NCBI GenBank assembly: GCA_964556005.1
Contig: CAZKUR010000038.1
Location: 1 to 37,781 of the forward strand
Length of the DNA: 37,781 nucleotides
From: CAZKUR01 sp964556005
GTDB taxonomy: Bacteria > Bacteroidota > Ignavibacteria > Ignavibacteriales > Ignavibacteriaceae
Direction: 5' to 3'
The notes beneath the pieces are model-generated. The model was not told the DNA's origin. It was given only the letters and a program-made list of their open reading frames with translations, and did not search any database. The position numbers and the translations under genes are program-made. Of the stretch, positions 1 to 9,363 are shown piece by piece. Positions within the stretch are counted from its first letter, which is position 1, and the number at the start of each line of letters is the position of its first letter.

Positions 1-2390
1 GGATTTTTTCTTGTTGTTTGTCTTGGTCCTTTAGGAATACTTTTCATTCCCATCTCCCTCATCCTCTGTTTTACGAGCTGCGATGCTGCCGTTGCACTTA
101 ATCGATCGAATATTTCAACAGCACTTTTCATTGCTGCCTCATCTCCTTCACTTAATGCCATTGCCTGCTCGTAGGGACATCCTAATTCCTCCCACAATTT
201 AACTGCGGAATTCCATTCTCTTTTAATCATTTGCAAATATGGTTCTGCAATTCGTTTGGGAATTTCGGTGAGCCGGTTTGCCTTCCATAACCAGAATGCA
301 AGCATACCGATATTCCACGGATTATTAGTTTTTAAAATTTTTGAATATTGAATCTCTATTTCATCTAAATTTTGGGCGAGTTTATTTTTAAGCCAGAAAA
401 ATTCCGACAGAGCTGCTAAAGAAACAACAATTTTATCAGGCTCTCTGATAGTTAATGCCAATTTATAAGATTCTTCAAGAAGGTTCTGTGCGCCGGGGTC
501 GCCGCGTCTTGCTCTAATAATGCCCACTACAAAAAGAGGAATTATTTTATTTGCTGCCGGAACGTTTTCGCGCTTGAAAATGACATTCAACCTTTCTATT
601 GCATCATTCCATCGACCGAGATATAACTCCAGATGCGCATGATGACCTGTCATGCATAAACCGTAAGTATATAAATCTTTTTCATTAAAATATTCTGTTC
701 CCTCGATAAAATATTTCTGTGCTTCGTCGAGTCTTCTTTTCTGTAAAAGAACACTACCGATATTGGTGTATGCCCTTGAAGCATGTTCATAAAAATTATT
801 CTCAAGGGAAAGTTCAAGACTTCTTTTTAAACATTCTTCACCGCCTGGCTCTTCAGTAAACAACCTGGCTGTACCTATATTGTTCAATGCATGTGCTTCG
901 ATATCGAGGTCATTTATTTTCCGGGCAAATTCAACTGCTCTTTCACCCCACATAATTGCCTGTCCGGTTTCTTCCCTAATCATATGCGCCTGTGATTTGC
1001 TGCTGTAAGCCATAGCTAGATTTTTTCCCGGCGGAAGCTTCTCAAGAATTTCTATTGCTTTATTAAGATATGCATCCGCTTTTTCATCATTGCAATCGTA
1101 CCATAGCATTCTTGACATTCTCCTGTAATTCTCTGCTTCGAATGCGGGATCGGAAAATTTTTTAAGAAGTTCGTTTATTTTCTCGCCTGCTTCGAGAGCC
1201 TCTATATTCTGCCCTGTTAGATAACATTCATATGATCTCCCTTTAAGGAGATTCAGATATTGTTTTACTTCAAGATTCTCCGAATATTGAATTGCAGTGA
1301 GATAATGTTTTGCTGCCTGAAGATGTGCACCGAATTTTGAAGCTTGCTGTGCCGCTAGAGGTGCATATTTTACTATAATTTCTTTATTATGTGCAACGGA
1401 TGCATGATGGATTATTCTCGCCAAATAATTGTCAATATTTTTTTGATTTAAAAGTAATTGGAGAATCCTTTCGTTGAACAATTGTCTTTTCGATTCATTC
1501 AAAGATTCTTCCACAGCCATCCTTGTTAATTCATGTTTGAAAGAAATTGTTTCATCTTCAAAACGGAGAATCCCCGAATTAGAACATTCATCCAGAATTT
1601 CCGGAGTTACAGGATCAGCTTTATCGAGCAGCCATTTTTCCGCACGAGTAGGTATTATGGAAGTTAACTCAACAAACTCTCTTGCTTCTTTTGATAAACG
1701 TGAGATCCTCGTTAATACGGAATCCTTTATGGTAGAAGGAATTCCCTCGTCTTTATTACTTAATAATTCTGTAATTAAAAACGGATTGCCGCCGGTAATT
1801 TGAAACAAATTTTTTATTCCGTGTATGCCGGCAAGTTCATTCACAGTTTTTTCTGTTAAGGCATTAAGCTTAAATTTATTTAAACCTTTTGAGGTAATAT
1901 CTCCGAGAACAAATCTTAATGGATGCTCCGGGCTAAGTTCATCATCGCGGTATGTAATTATAAAAAGAGAATTTATTCTGCCTGTTCTTCGTCCTAAAAA
2001 TTTTATCAGGTCAAGAGTTGATTCATCCGCCCAGTGTACATCTTCAATGATCAAAATATTCGGTAATTTACTCTCCTGCAGATCATGAAGAAATCTTGCA
2101 AAAATTGTCGTACGATCAGCTTTCTGTTCTAAAAGATTCAACAAACCGTTTTTTAATTGTGCGGCTATATCGTAAAGAGGGCCTAAAGGACGCGGAGTAA
2201 ATAACGCATCGCACGCTCCCCACAAAATATTTGCTTTGTCTTCAATTTTATTAATAAAGGCGTCAACTAAGGAAGTCTTACCGATTCCAGCCTCTCCTGA
2301 AATAATTACAACAGAACCGCTTCCTTCTGATAAGTTGTTGAATGTTTTTTCTAGTTCATGTAAATACCTTTCACGTTCCAGTAATTCCAT
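1..2390 (-). CDS. MalT/LuxR-like AAA ATPase regulator, 3'-truncated by window edge
   Basis: An open frame runs on the minus strand from the ATG at 2388-2390 to the window edge, giving about 796 residues with no stop. Residues 32-40 are a Walker A motif (GEAGIGKTS) and residues 112-122 a Walker B-like strand (ILIIEDVHWAD), as in the ATPase module of MalT/LuxR-type STAND regulators. From about residue 340 onward the protein is made of helical TPR-like repeats (for example ALNNIGTARLF, AYTNIGSVLLQ). The last visible residues (KGPRQTTRKNP) resemble the linker that usually precedes a C-terminal LuxR helix-turn-helix in this family; that domain would lie outside the window, so DNA binding is inferred. 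No clear ribosome binding site precedes the ATG. Ligand and target genes cannot be read from the sequence. Confidence 0.8.
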   Translation of the reverse strand, partial: MELLERERYLHELEKTFNNLSEGSGSVVIISGEAGIGKTSLVDAFINKIEDKANILWGACDALFTPRPLGPLYDIAAQLKNGLLNLLEQKADRTTIFARFLHDLQESKLPNILIIEDVHWADESTLDLIKFLGRRTGRINSLFIITYRDDELSPEHPLRFVLGDITSKGLNKFKLNALTEKTVNELAGIHGIKNLFQITGGNPFLITELLSNKDEGIPSTIKDSVLTRISRLSKEAREFVELTSIIPTRAEKWLLDKADPVTPEILDECSNSGILRFEDETISFKHELTRMAVEESLNESKRQLFNERILQLLLNQKNIDNYLARIIHHASVAHNKEIIVKYAPLAAQQASKFGAHLQAAKHYLTAIQYSENLEVKQYLNLLKGRSYECYLTGQNIEALEAGEKINELLKKFSDPAFEAENYRRMSRMLWYDCNDEKADAYLNKAIEILEKLPPGKNLAMAYSSKSQAHMIREETGQAIMWGERAVEFARKINDLDIEAHALNNIGTARLFTEEPGGEECLKRSLELSLENNFYEHASRAYTNIGSVLLQKRRLDEAQKYFIEGTEYFNEKDLYTYGLCMTGHHAHLELYLGRWNDAIERLNVIFKRENVPAANKIIPLFVVGIIRARRGDPGAQNLLEESYKLALTIREPDKIVVSLAALSEFFWLKNKLAQNLDEIEIQYSKILKTNNPWNIGMLAFWLWKANRLTEIPKRIAEPYLQMIKREWNSAVKLWEELGCPYEQAMALSEGDEAAMKSAVEIFDRLSATAASQLVKQRMREMGMKSIPKGPRQTTRKN

Positions 2391-2775
2391 TTTTTAAACC
2401 TATAATATTTGAAAATATTTTGATTTATCAGATTGTATCGTTTTCGGAAAAAAGTTTTGATCCTGTTAAATAAACCATGATGACAAAGCATCTTTCATTC
2501 AGCCGTAAATACGGCAGCATATTTTAAAAATAATGAGGTTTGGATTTCGAAGAATTTGTTTAATTCAAAGAGTTGCAGATGTTCTTTATCCTTTTTACTT
2601 AATCTGCGTTTAGAAATTAAAACAAAAGATTTTAATTTACAACAATAAATTCGAGTGGAACGACAATACGCACAACTTCACCGTTCACTTAAACTTAAAA
2701 TCATTATTATTTCTAGATTTTTTGAAGGTTTGCCTGCCTCGAAACAACACGCGGCAGGCAAAATAAATTTATAGG
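2391..2775. other. Intergenic region upstream of the MalT-like regulator
   Basis: 385 bases between the regulator start and the stop of the MFS gene. It holds one clear inverted repeat (2729-2762, listed separately). The rest is AT-rich with no convincing ORF or RNA gene. The promoter of the regulator should lie here, but I cannot pick one with confidence. Confidence 0.5.
2729..2762. repeat. 10-bp perfect inverted repeat after the MFS gene
   Basis: TTTGCCTGCC (2729-2738) and GGCAGGCAAA (2753-2762) are perfect inverted arms around a 14-nt loop, starting 14 bases after the MFS stop on the minus strand. The position fits a transcription terminator, but neither strand has a clean T-run directly after the stem. 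A dispersed palindromic element is an equally good reading. Confidence 0.5.
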
Positions 2776-4104
2776 TTAGCTGCCAGCTACCCCGGCAAGT
2801 TTTAATTTTTCGGCTTCAGCTTTACTTAGTTCAAGTCCGTGCCCTCCGGGACCAGTTTCTGATTTTCTTAGCAAATAGGCAAAAACGAGACCTAATATTC
2901 CGAGTATTGAAAATATCCACATTCCGAGATCATAGCCGCCCGGGTTAGCTGCGCTTGCACCTGCGAAATCGTTTGCCCAGCCGATAATCATCGGGAAGAG
3001 CATCATCCCGATTTGCTGAATCCACGACATAAGTGCATAACCGGAACCTAATCGTTCTTCTTCAACGATATATGCAACCGAAGGCCACATTACCGCAGGT
3101 ATTAATGAAAACGCAACACCCATCATAATAACGGGTACATAAAGTGAAAGATTACTATAGGCCATCATCAAGTAAACAGGTAACAGTAAAATCGAGCCTA
3201 TCGTCATCAGCAGTGCACGCTTGCCGATATAATCTACCAGCAGCCCTATCAGAGGTGTAGCAATCATTGCAGCTAAAGGTAAATTTGAAATCATCCATCC
3301 TGCAGTTTCACGGGGTAAATGATGAGCTTCCATAAAGAATTTAACCGCAAAAGTTCTGAACGGAAAAATTGCCGAATAAAAAGTAACGCACAACAATGTT
3401 ATATACCAGAACGACTTATTAAATTTAAAGAGAGTCTTTAAGCTTAATTTTTCCGTCCGGCCTCCGCTTTCTAAAACAAATTTCTTTTCACCGGAAGACT
3501 CAATAATATAATAAATTAAAATACCTCCAAGTGTTAGAATACCAATTAAGGCAGCAACAAATAGCGGGGATGAATAACCTCCGCTGTACAAACCCGGAAA
3601 AATTGTAGGAGAATTATCAACCGCAACGGTACCGCTTCGGGCAAAAAATAAGTTTAGCCCCATTGCAAAACTCAACACTTTCCCCTTATACCATTTTGCA
3701 ATTGCAACAGTAATTGCTACAATTAATGACTCCGACCCGGCTCCCAGCAAGAATCTCCCGGCAAGCATTAAATACAAATCCGACGAAAATGCAACAATGA
3801 AACCTGAGGCAGTACATATCACGGCAAAAAACAGTGCTGATTTTTTCGTGCCCCATTTATCAATCAATATACCGCCGAAGACCAAAACTAAAAGCGCAGC
3901 CAGGCTGTAAGCGGAGTATAACTGACCGATATCGAGATCCGTAAAATGAAGACTGGTTTTTAATTGATCAGCAACTAATGAAATTGAGTCGTACACATAA
4001 TAGTTGCCGAACATCGCAATACTTAAAAACAATAGTACCATCCACCTGTAAAATGGAGTTGGTTCTTTCTTAACGAGTCCTAAAGGAGGATTGATTGAAG
4101 CCAT
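2776..4104 (-). CDS. MFS transporter, MFSD1-like (possible dipeptide carrier)
   Basis: 442 residues with about twelve hydrophobic helices and the MFS loop motif GGILIDKWGTKKS after helix 2. Several stretches recall eukaryotic MFSD1, a lysosomal dipeptide transporter: GRFLLGAGSESLIVA, the following KWYKGKVLSFAMGLNLFFAR segment, and PSVAYIVEEERLGSGYALM with WIQQIGM in the C-terminal half. This comparison is from memory of the family, not a search. The gene lies 171 bp downstream of an OPT oligopeptide transporter on the same strand, which fits peptide transport. A weak GGAAAAAA stretch precedes the ATG. The soluble tail after the last helix (GPGGHGLELSKAEAEKLK) is probably cytoplasmic. Substrate and direction of transport are inferred; a generic MFS label is safe. 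Confidence 0.8.
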   Translation of the reverse strand: MASINPPLGLVKKEPTPFYRWMVLLFLSIAMFGNYYVYDSISLVADQLKTSLHFTDLDIGQLYSAYSLAALLVLVFGGILIDKWGTKKSALFFAVICTASGFIVAFSSDLYLMLAGRFLLGAGSESLIVAITVAIAKWYKGKVLSFAMGLNLFFARSGTVAVDNSPTIFPGLYSGGYSSPLFVAALIGILTLGGILIYYIIESSGEKKFVLESGGRTEKLSLKTLFKFNKSFWYITLLCVTFYSAIFPFRTFAVKFFMEAHHLPRETAGWMISNLPLAAMIATPLIGLLVDYIGKRALLMTIGSILLLPVYLMMAYSNLSLYVPVIMMGVAFSLIPAVMWPSVAYIVEEERLGSGYALMSWIQQIGMMLFPMIIGWANDFAGASAANPGGYDLGMWIFSILGILGLVFAYLLRKSETGPGGHGLELSKAEAEKLKLAGVAGS

Positions 4105-4175
4105 TATTTTTTCCGAAATAATTTCTAACTGAGTATTTGTAATTAATTAAAGCGTTCTTGTTATAATATTATAAA

Positions 4176-4213
4176 GAATCTTGTTATCGTTTATACAAAC
4201 AATAACAAGATTC
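4176..4213. repeat. Long AT-rich inverted repeat between OPT and MFS genes
   Basis: GAATCTTGTTAT (4176-4187) and ATAACAAGATTC (4202-4213) are perfect 12-bp arms. After one mismatch, GTTT/AAAC extends the stem by four pairs around an ATAC loop. A further copy of TTCTTGTTAT lies at about 4155-4164 in the same orientation as the left arm. It could attenuate read-through from the OPT gene or be an operator for the MFS gene. Confidence 0.5.
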
Positions 4214-4275
4214 ATTTTCATCTAATGAAATTCAAATGCAGTCAATTTGAATGACTTTAATTTTTCTTAAACAAA

Positions 4276-6288
4276 TCAAATTTTATCTTCTTTTCCCATT
4301 GCAATTTTATACAACATCAGCGAAAGCAAAGCAAAGAAGATGATGCCTAAAATATCACCCCAGCCTCCTAAATAATCGCCTAATGTGCCGGTGCCTCCGC
4401 TTGTAAAAATACCGAGGAAAAACTGATGGACTTTATCGATGAATGTTATTGCATTTCCCTGGGCGTCGTGACCAACAGTCCAGCCGATTAAAACGGCAAC
4501 TAAAATCCCGGTAATTGTTCCGCCAGCGATAAGTCCCGAACTAAATAATGCACCGGGCCCGGTTTCGCTTTCTTCTGATTTTTTCTTTTTATCGACAAGC
4601 CATTTAACCAAACCGCCGATATAAATAGTTGATGTTGTTGAAAGTGGAAGATAAGCTCCGACAGCAAAAGCTAAAGATGATACTCCGGATAATTCCATGA
4701 CCAAAGATATTCCCATTCCGATTAGTACTAATGCCCACGGCAGGTTCTGACTTAATAATCCTTTTATTACTGTCGACATTAAAATAGCCTGCGGTGCCGG
4801 CAATGGTTCGGGATGCTGCGGTGTAATTGTACCGATTCCTACTGTTCGTGTAAGCAGCAGCAGTGTAAATCCAACGGCAACAACGGAAACTAAGACTCCG
4901 ATAATTAGTCCGATTTGCTGTTTAATAGGAGTAGCCCCGACTAAAAAGCCTGTCTTTAAATCTTGAGAAGTTGAACCTGCATTTGCAACTGCAATACATA
5001 CAATCGAACCGACTACCAGTGCTAACGGTTCGTAAACCTCACCGGTCCATCCGATCCCGACAAATATTAATGAAGTTGCCATTAAAGTTGCAATTGTCAT
5101 TCCGGATACCGGGTTTGAAGATGATCCGATAAGTCCAACAATTCTTGAGGAGACTGTAACAAAGAAAAATCCGAAGATTACAATCATAATTGCAGAAAGA
5201 AAATTCGTCGGAATTGTGGGAATCAAAACCATGAAGAATACAAGTAAAAGACTTCCACCTAAAACAACTGAAAGAGGTATGTCTCTTGAAGTTCTTTCAG
5301 TTTGCGAAACAACATTATTTTGTTTATTCGCTCTGTTAGATTTTATATCTTTAAAAGAATCGGAGAAAGCGCTGACAATTGTGGGAATAGATTTTATCAA
5401 GGTAATCAGTCCGCCGAATGTTACCGCACCTGCGCCGATATATCTTATATAATTATTCCAAATTTCACTTGCGGACATTTCCGATATCAGCTTAGTGCCA
5501 GGCGCAAAAATCGAAGTTAAATTATCACCTAATAAAGTTATAAGGGGAATTAATACAATCCATGACAGAACACCGCCGGCAACCATTATTCCTGCAATAC
5601 GAGGGCCAATAATATAACCGACTCCTAAAAGTTCCGGTGTAATTTCACCGTTGATTGTTCCGTTAGGTAAAGCGGATTTTCTACCGAACACATAAGTAGG
5701 AACATCTTTCCATAATCCGAAAATTGACATGAAAAGCTTGTAAAGGAATGCAATGCCTAAACCGTAATAAACTTTTTTAGCTAAGTTACCTCCTTTTTCG
5801 CCGGCAATCAAAACATCTGCACAGGCAGTTCCTTCAGGGTAAGGCAAGGTTCCATGCTCTTTTACGATTAATGCTCTTCTCAAAGGAATCATAAATAGAA
5901 CACCTAAAATACCGCCGGCTAAAGCAAGCACAAATATCTGAAAATATTTGAAGTAGGCCATCCCGCCGGGCAAAAACAAAAGTGCAGGGATAGTGAATAC
6001 AACTCCGGCAGCTACCGACTCACCGGCAGAACCTATTGTTTGAACTATATTGTTTTCAAGAATGGTTGCATTGCCGAATTTTTTAAATACGGAAATTGCT
6101 AATACAGCTATCGGTATCGAAGCGCTGACGGTCATTCCGACTTTTAATCCCAAATAAACGGAGGAAGCACCGAAAATGATACCAAAAATTCCGCCTAAAA
6201 TAATAGCTTTTAAAGTGAACTCCGGTATAGTTTCATTCGCAGAAATATAAGGTTTGAACTCTGCTGCGGAGTCTTTATTATTTGCCAT
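4276..6288 (-). CDS. OPT family oligopeptide transporter
   Basis: 670 residues, almost entirely hydrophobic helices, the usual size of prokaryotic OPT-family transporters. Family landmarks are AIILGGIFGIIFGASSVYLG near the N-terminus, LPYPEGTACADVLIAGEKGG at about residues 150-170, and SSSNPVSGMTIATLMATSL at about 390-410. OPT proteins are proton-coupled importers of small peptides or, in some branches, metal chelates; peptides are favoured here because an MFSD1-like carrier follows. The start is well supported: TAAGGAG lies just upstream of the ATG. The two genes may be cotranscribed, but the hairpin at 4176-4213 separates them. The substrate cannot be read directly. Confidence 0.9.
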   Translation of the reverse strand: MANNKDSAAEFKPYISANETIPEFTLKAIILGGIFGIIFGASSVYLGLKVGMTVSASIPIAVLAISVFKKFGNATILENNIVQTIGSAGESVAAGVVFTIPALLFLPGGMAYFKYFQIFVLALAGGILGVLFMIPLRRALIVKEHGTLPYPEGTACADVLIAGEKGGNLAKKVYYGLGIAFLYKLFMSIFGLWKDVPTYVFGRKSALPNGTINGEITPELLGVGYIIGPRIAGIMVAGGVLSWIVLIPLITLLGDNLTSIFAPGTKLISEMSASEIWNNYIRYIGAGAVTFGGLITLIKSIPTIVSAFSDSFKDIKSNRANKQNNVVSQTERTSRDIPLSVVLGGSLLLVFFMVLIPTIPTNFLSAIMIVIFGFFFVTVSSRIVGLIGSSSNPVSGMTIATLMATSLIFVGIGWTGEVYEPLALVVGSIVCIAVANAGSTSQDLKTGFLVGATPIKQQIGLIIGVLVSVVAVGFTLLLLTRTVGIGTITPQHPEPLPAPQAILMSTVIKGLLSQNLPWALVLIGMGISLVMELSGVSSLAFAVGAYLPLSTTSTIYIGGLVKWLVDKKKKSEESETGPGALFSSGLIAGGTITGILVAVLIGWTVGHDAQGNAITFIDKVHQFFLGIFTSGGTGTLGDYLGGWGDILGIIFFALLSLMLYKIAMGKEDKI

Positions 6289-6567
6289 GAACAGCTCCTT
6301 ACAAAAATTTCAGAACAAATTTAAAAATTAACGTTGAATATTCGAATAAAGATAGTTAAATGCAAGAGTTTTTTTATTTCGAATTTCGGATTTGCGGATA
6401 AAAACCCTGAATTATTTATTTCATTTTTTAAGATTGATTTTTATTTTGATTTTAACTTTTTAGAAATAGGGAGAAAAATGAATTCTGATGAATTAACGGC
6501 AATATTTACTTAAATTGGAAAATCTTCAAAAAGATAAAATTAATAACCGAAAATTAGAATTCCGAAA

Positions 6568-7350
6568 TTAGAATTTGAGTTTCCGCATTCCTATATGACA
6601 AATAGCAAAATCGTACTTCACAGGATCAACGGGATCATATTGCTTTAAGTTTTCGGTGATCTCTTCCGCCATTTTCCAGCTAATATTTTTTCGTTTGGTT
6701 AAATTCAACTGCTTGCAAATTTTTGCAATGTGTGTATCGACAGGTATTACCAATTTATTGGCGGGAATTTCTCTCCATATTCCAAAATCGAGATCATCTT
6801 TTCTTATCATCCATCGTAAAAATAAATTCATTCTTTTACATGCACTTCCTAATTCGGGTAGCGGGAACATAAATTTAAAACCCAGGCTTAAACTTTTCGA
6901 TTTGTTTCTTTTCTGTTCCAGTTCTAAAAAATGATTTGAGAAATTCGAAATAGAATTTTTTAGATTTATTTCTCTTTCAACATAATTCTTTAAAAATAAG
7001 TTTTTAAGCGAATCGAAATTTTTATAGGTTAAATTTAATATTGAAAAAAAATCATAGATGTCTTTTTCGGTATAAAATCTGTGCTTTATTCCTTTTAACT
7101 TTTTTCCGTCAACTTTCGGATTGAAATTTTTTACAAATAAATAAGGATTATTTTCAGATACTGCAACAATTTTGCTTAAAGTATTTATAATCTGCTTGAC
7201 ATTTCCATATGCAAAAACAGAAGCAATAAATCCCATAACTTCAATATCTTTTTCGTCGGTAAACAAATGTAAAAACTGAAGTGGATCGGGAGAGATTTGA
7301 GATTTGTCGAACGCTTTATAATGGAAATTTAATTTTTCTTTGAGATTCAT
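6568..7350 (-). CDS. TIGR02757 / DUF2400 family protein
   Basis: 260 residues, full length for this uncharacterised family. Diagnostic segments are DEKDIEVMGFIASVFAYGNV near the N-terminus, LFLRWMIRKDDLDFGIW in the middle, and IPVDTHIAKICKQLNLTKR followed by DPVDPVKYDFAICHIGMRK at the end. The VDTHI segment recalls the catalytic-Asp region of HhH-GPD DNA glycosylases (endonuclease III has VDTHIFR). A nucleic-acid role is therefore possible but unproven, and there is no C-terminal Cys cluster for an iron-sulfur centre. No signal peptide. No ribosome binding site is evident. It is flanked by intergenic gaps on both sides and is probably transcribed alone. Confidence 0.82.
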   Translation of the reverse strand: MNLKEKLNFHYKAFDKSQISPDPLQFLHLFTDEKDIEVMGFIASVFAYGNVKQIINTLSKIVAVSENNPYLFVKNFNPKVDGKKLKGIKHRFYTEKDIYDFFSILNLTYKNFDSLKNLFLKNYVEREINLKNSISNFSNHFLELEQKRNKSKSLSLGFKFMFPLPELGSACKRMNLFLRWMIRKDDLDFGIWREIPANKLVIPVDTHIAKICKQLNLTKRKNISWKMAEEITENLKQYDPVDPVKYDFAICHIGMRKLKF

Positions 7351-7434
7351 TTTTGCAAATTAGTAATTTTACCGTTCAACCGTTTCGGCTGGATAGTTAA
7401 AATGAATTGAAATATTAATCGAGAGGTTGAATTG

Positions 7435-7490
7435 TAAAAAATTAACCTCGAGGTTTGCACAACGTTGAGCGAACTGCAAACCTCAAGGTT
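7435..7490 (-). terminator. Intrinsic terminator of the BNR-repeat gene
   Basis: Read on the minus strand, AACCTTGAGGTTTGCA (7490-7475) pairs with TGCAAACCTCGAGGTT (7459-7444) over 16 bp including one G-U pair. The loop is 15 nt, followed by AATTTTTT. It lies eight bases after the stop codon. Strong stem, T-run and position all agree. Confidence 0.88.
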
Positions 7491-7497
7491 TCATTCT

Positions 7498-9363
7498 TTA
7501 TTTCAGCAGAAGCATTTTCTTCTGCATAGTATACTTGCCTGCAGTCATTCTATATAAATATACTCCGCTGCTTAATTTCGATGCATTAAAAGTTATTTCA
7601 TGAACTCCTGCATCAACGTATTCATTAATTAGAGTTGTTACCTCATTGCCGAGCATGTCGTAAACTTTAATTGTTACAAACGATGCCGAAGGAATATCGT
7701 ATCCGATTGTAGTTGTAGGATTGAACGGGTTGGGATAATTTTGTTCCAGCTTAAAACTATTTACGAGTAGTAAATTAACTTCAGTTGTATTTGAATATTT
7801 AAAGCTGCCGTTATAATCAATTTGTTTCAACCGATACTGGTAAACGCCGTTGTTTGCAGGGTTATCCACATAAGTATAAGTATGTGAAATTGTAGTTGAA
7901 CCCGAACCCTTAACAAAACCAATCGTCTGCCATTTATTATTATTTGCTTTTAAGTCAATTTCTTTTCTCTCAATAGAAAAGCCGCTGTTATTTATTTCGG
8001 AAGCTGTTTTCCAAATAAGGTAAACTTGTCCGCTCTCAACTTTCGAATTAAAATCCGTAAGCTCAACAGGGGTGCCTGCAGTTGAATCATAAACTAAAGC
8101 TGTCCAAACACTCAGATTATACCCATCCAATCGCATCCAGATAGGATACACGTGCTTATTAAATGCAGCGACATTTGTATAATCGCCGAAGAAAACACCG
8201 GAAGTAGGAGTAAATGAGGAATTGCTTACCATAAAATTCTCAAAAGTTTCCCCGCCGTCGGTTGATTTTGCCATATAAACATCGGTTGCAGCACCGGTAG
8301 TATTTCTTCTATCATAAAAGTCAACGTAAACTACACCTGTTTTGGGATCTACTGTCATCCAAGTAAAAAACTGCTGCCTGGTTGTATTATCATCATTAAC
8401 TTTAATAGGAGCGCTCCAGGTATTTCCGCCGTCGGTAGATTTGCAAATGAAAACATCAGTGTTATCTGTCCCGTTTCTTTGATCCGACCAATTAACATAA
8501 ATATTTCCGCGGTAAGGAGAGTTGCTAATATCGCATGCAGTAATCGGTAATCCGTTGCATCTATAAATTCCAGGAACATTAAAATCCCAGCCTCCGGGAA
8601 TATTTGTAATGTGAACATCAGTTCCGAATGTTTGTCCGCCATCGGTGGATTTATCAAACTCTAAACCAAGAGGCCCGGCCCATGAAATATAAACTTGTCC
8701 ATCCGGTCCAACCGCAGGGACTGCACCTTCAACTGTATTATCGCTATCGTAGCAGTCTCCCGCTCTATCGCTGATTCTTATTGGGGTAGACCAGGTTATC
8801 CCATGATCCGTTGATCTGGAGAATAATATTCTTGAACTATCGGCCGAGTTGGTGCTCCCGTAGCTGTCAAACTGAGTCCAAGAAACATATATATTATTTC
8901 GATAAGGAGAATTTGTCATATCGGCAGCAAGCCATTCTTTGTCTTGCTGAGCATTGGGTGGATTAAAACCGATTCCGGCTCCATCATTCCAACTTACTCC
9001 GTTATCTGTCGATCTCTGCACGACTATTCTATCAATCCAATAACCAGGATAACTTCCATTTGAAAGATGGCCGTAAAAAAGATTTCCAAGCGTATCATAA
9101 ATAATGCAAGGATCGCCCCACACACCGAATGATGAATTCATTGTACCTTGAATCCAGCTGCTTCCTCCATTAGTAGATCTGTAAGAATATGTAATGTTTG
9201 CACCAGCTTCAAGCATATTTGGATTGGCCGGATTTATTGCAATTGTTACTTCTTCCGGATCGGTATCGTACGGATTATTAACCTGTACATTTTGATATTG
9301 CGCCATTAAATTTAATGTCGTAGTTAAAGTGAAAAGGACTAAAATCACTGTAAAAAACTTCAT
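7498..9363 (-). CDS. Secreted BNR/sialidase-like protein with type IX sorting domain
   Basis: 621 residues. Residues 1-21 are a signal peptide ending LMAQ. Six Asp-box (BNR) motifs follow: YRSTNGGSSW, VQRSTDNGVSW, FSRSTDHGITW, FDKSTDGGQTF, ICKSTDGGNTW and MAKSTDGGETF, implying a beta-propeller of the sialidase/photosystem II stability factor kind. After this comes a fibronectin-like segment (about 435-530). The C-terminus (QNYPNPFNPTTTIGYDI to GVYLYRMTAGKY) is a type A sorting domain for the type IX secretion system, so the protein should be exported and cell-surface attached or released. The catalytic residues of true sialidases are not evident, so enzyme activity should not be assumed. AAGGAG six bases before the ATG supports the start. 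A strong terminator ends it. Confidence 0.88.
   Translation of the reverse strand: MKFFTVILVLFTLTTTLNLMAQYQNVQVNNPYDTDPEEVTIAINPANPNMLEAGANITYSYRSTNGGSSWIQGTMNSSFGVWGDPCIIYDTLGNLFYGHLSNGSYPGYWIDRIVVQRSTDNGVSWNDGAGIGFNPPNAQQDKEWLAADMTNSPYRNNIYVSWTQFDSYGSTNSADSSRILFSRSTDHGITWSTPIRISDRAGDCYDSDNTVEGAVPAVGPDGQVYISWAGPLGLEFDKSTDGGQTFGTDVHITNIPGGWDFNVPGIYRCNGLPITACDISNSPYRGNIYVNWSDQRNGTDNTDVFICKSTDGGNTWSAPIKVNDDNTTRQQFFTWMTVDPKTGVVYVDFYDRRNTTGAATDVYMAKSTDGGETFENFMVSNSSFTPTSGVFFGDYTNVAAFNKHVYPIWMRLDGYNLSVWTALVYDSTAGTPVELTDFNSKVESGQVYLIWKTASEINNSGFSIERKEIDLKANNNKWQTIGFVKGSGSTTISHTYTYVDNPANNGVYQYRLKQIDYNGSFKYSNTTEVNLLLVNSFKLEQNYPNPFNPTTTIGYDIPSASFVTIKVYDMLGNEVTTLINEYVDAGVHEITFNASKLSSGVYLYRMTAGKYTMQKKMLLLK

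Noticed and set aside
1474..2088. Plus-strand ORFs in the first 2.4 kb
   Set aside because: They are shadows of the ATPase regulator on the minus strand, which reads through the whole interval with clear Walker motifs.
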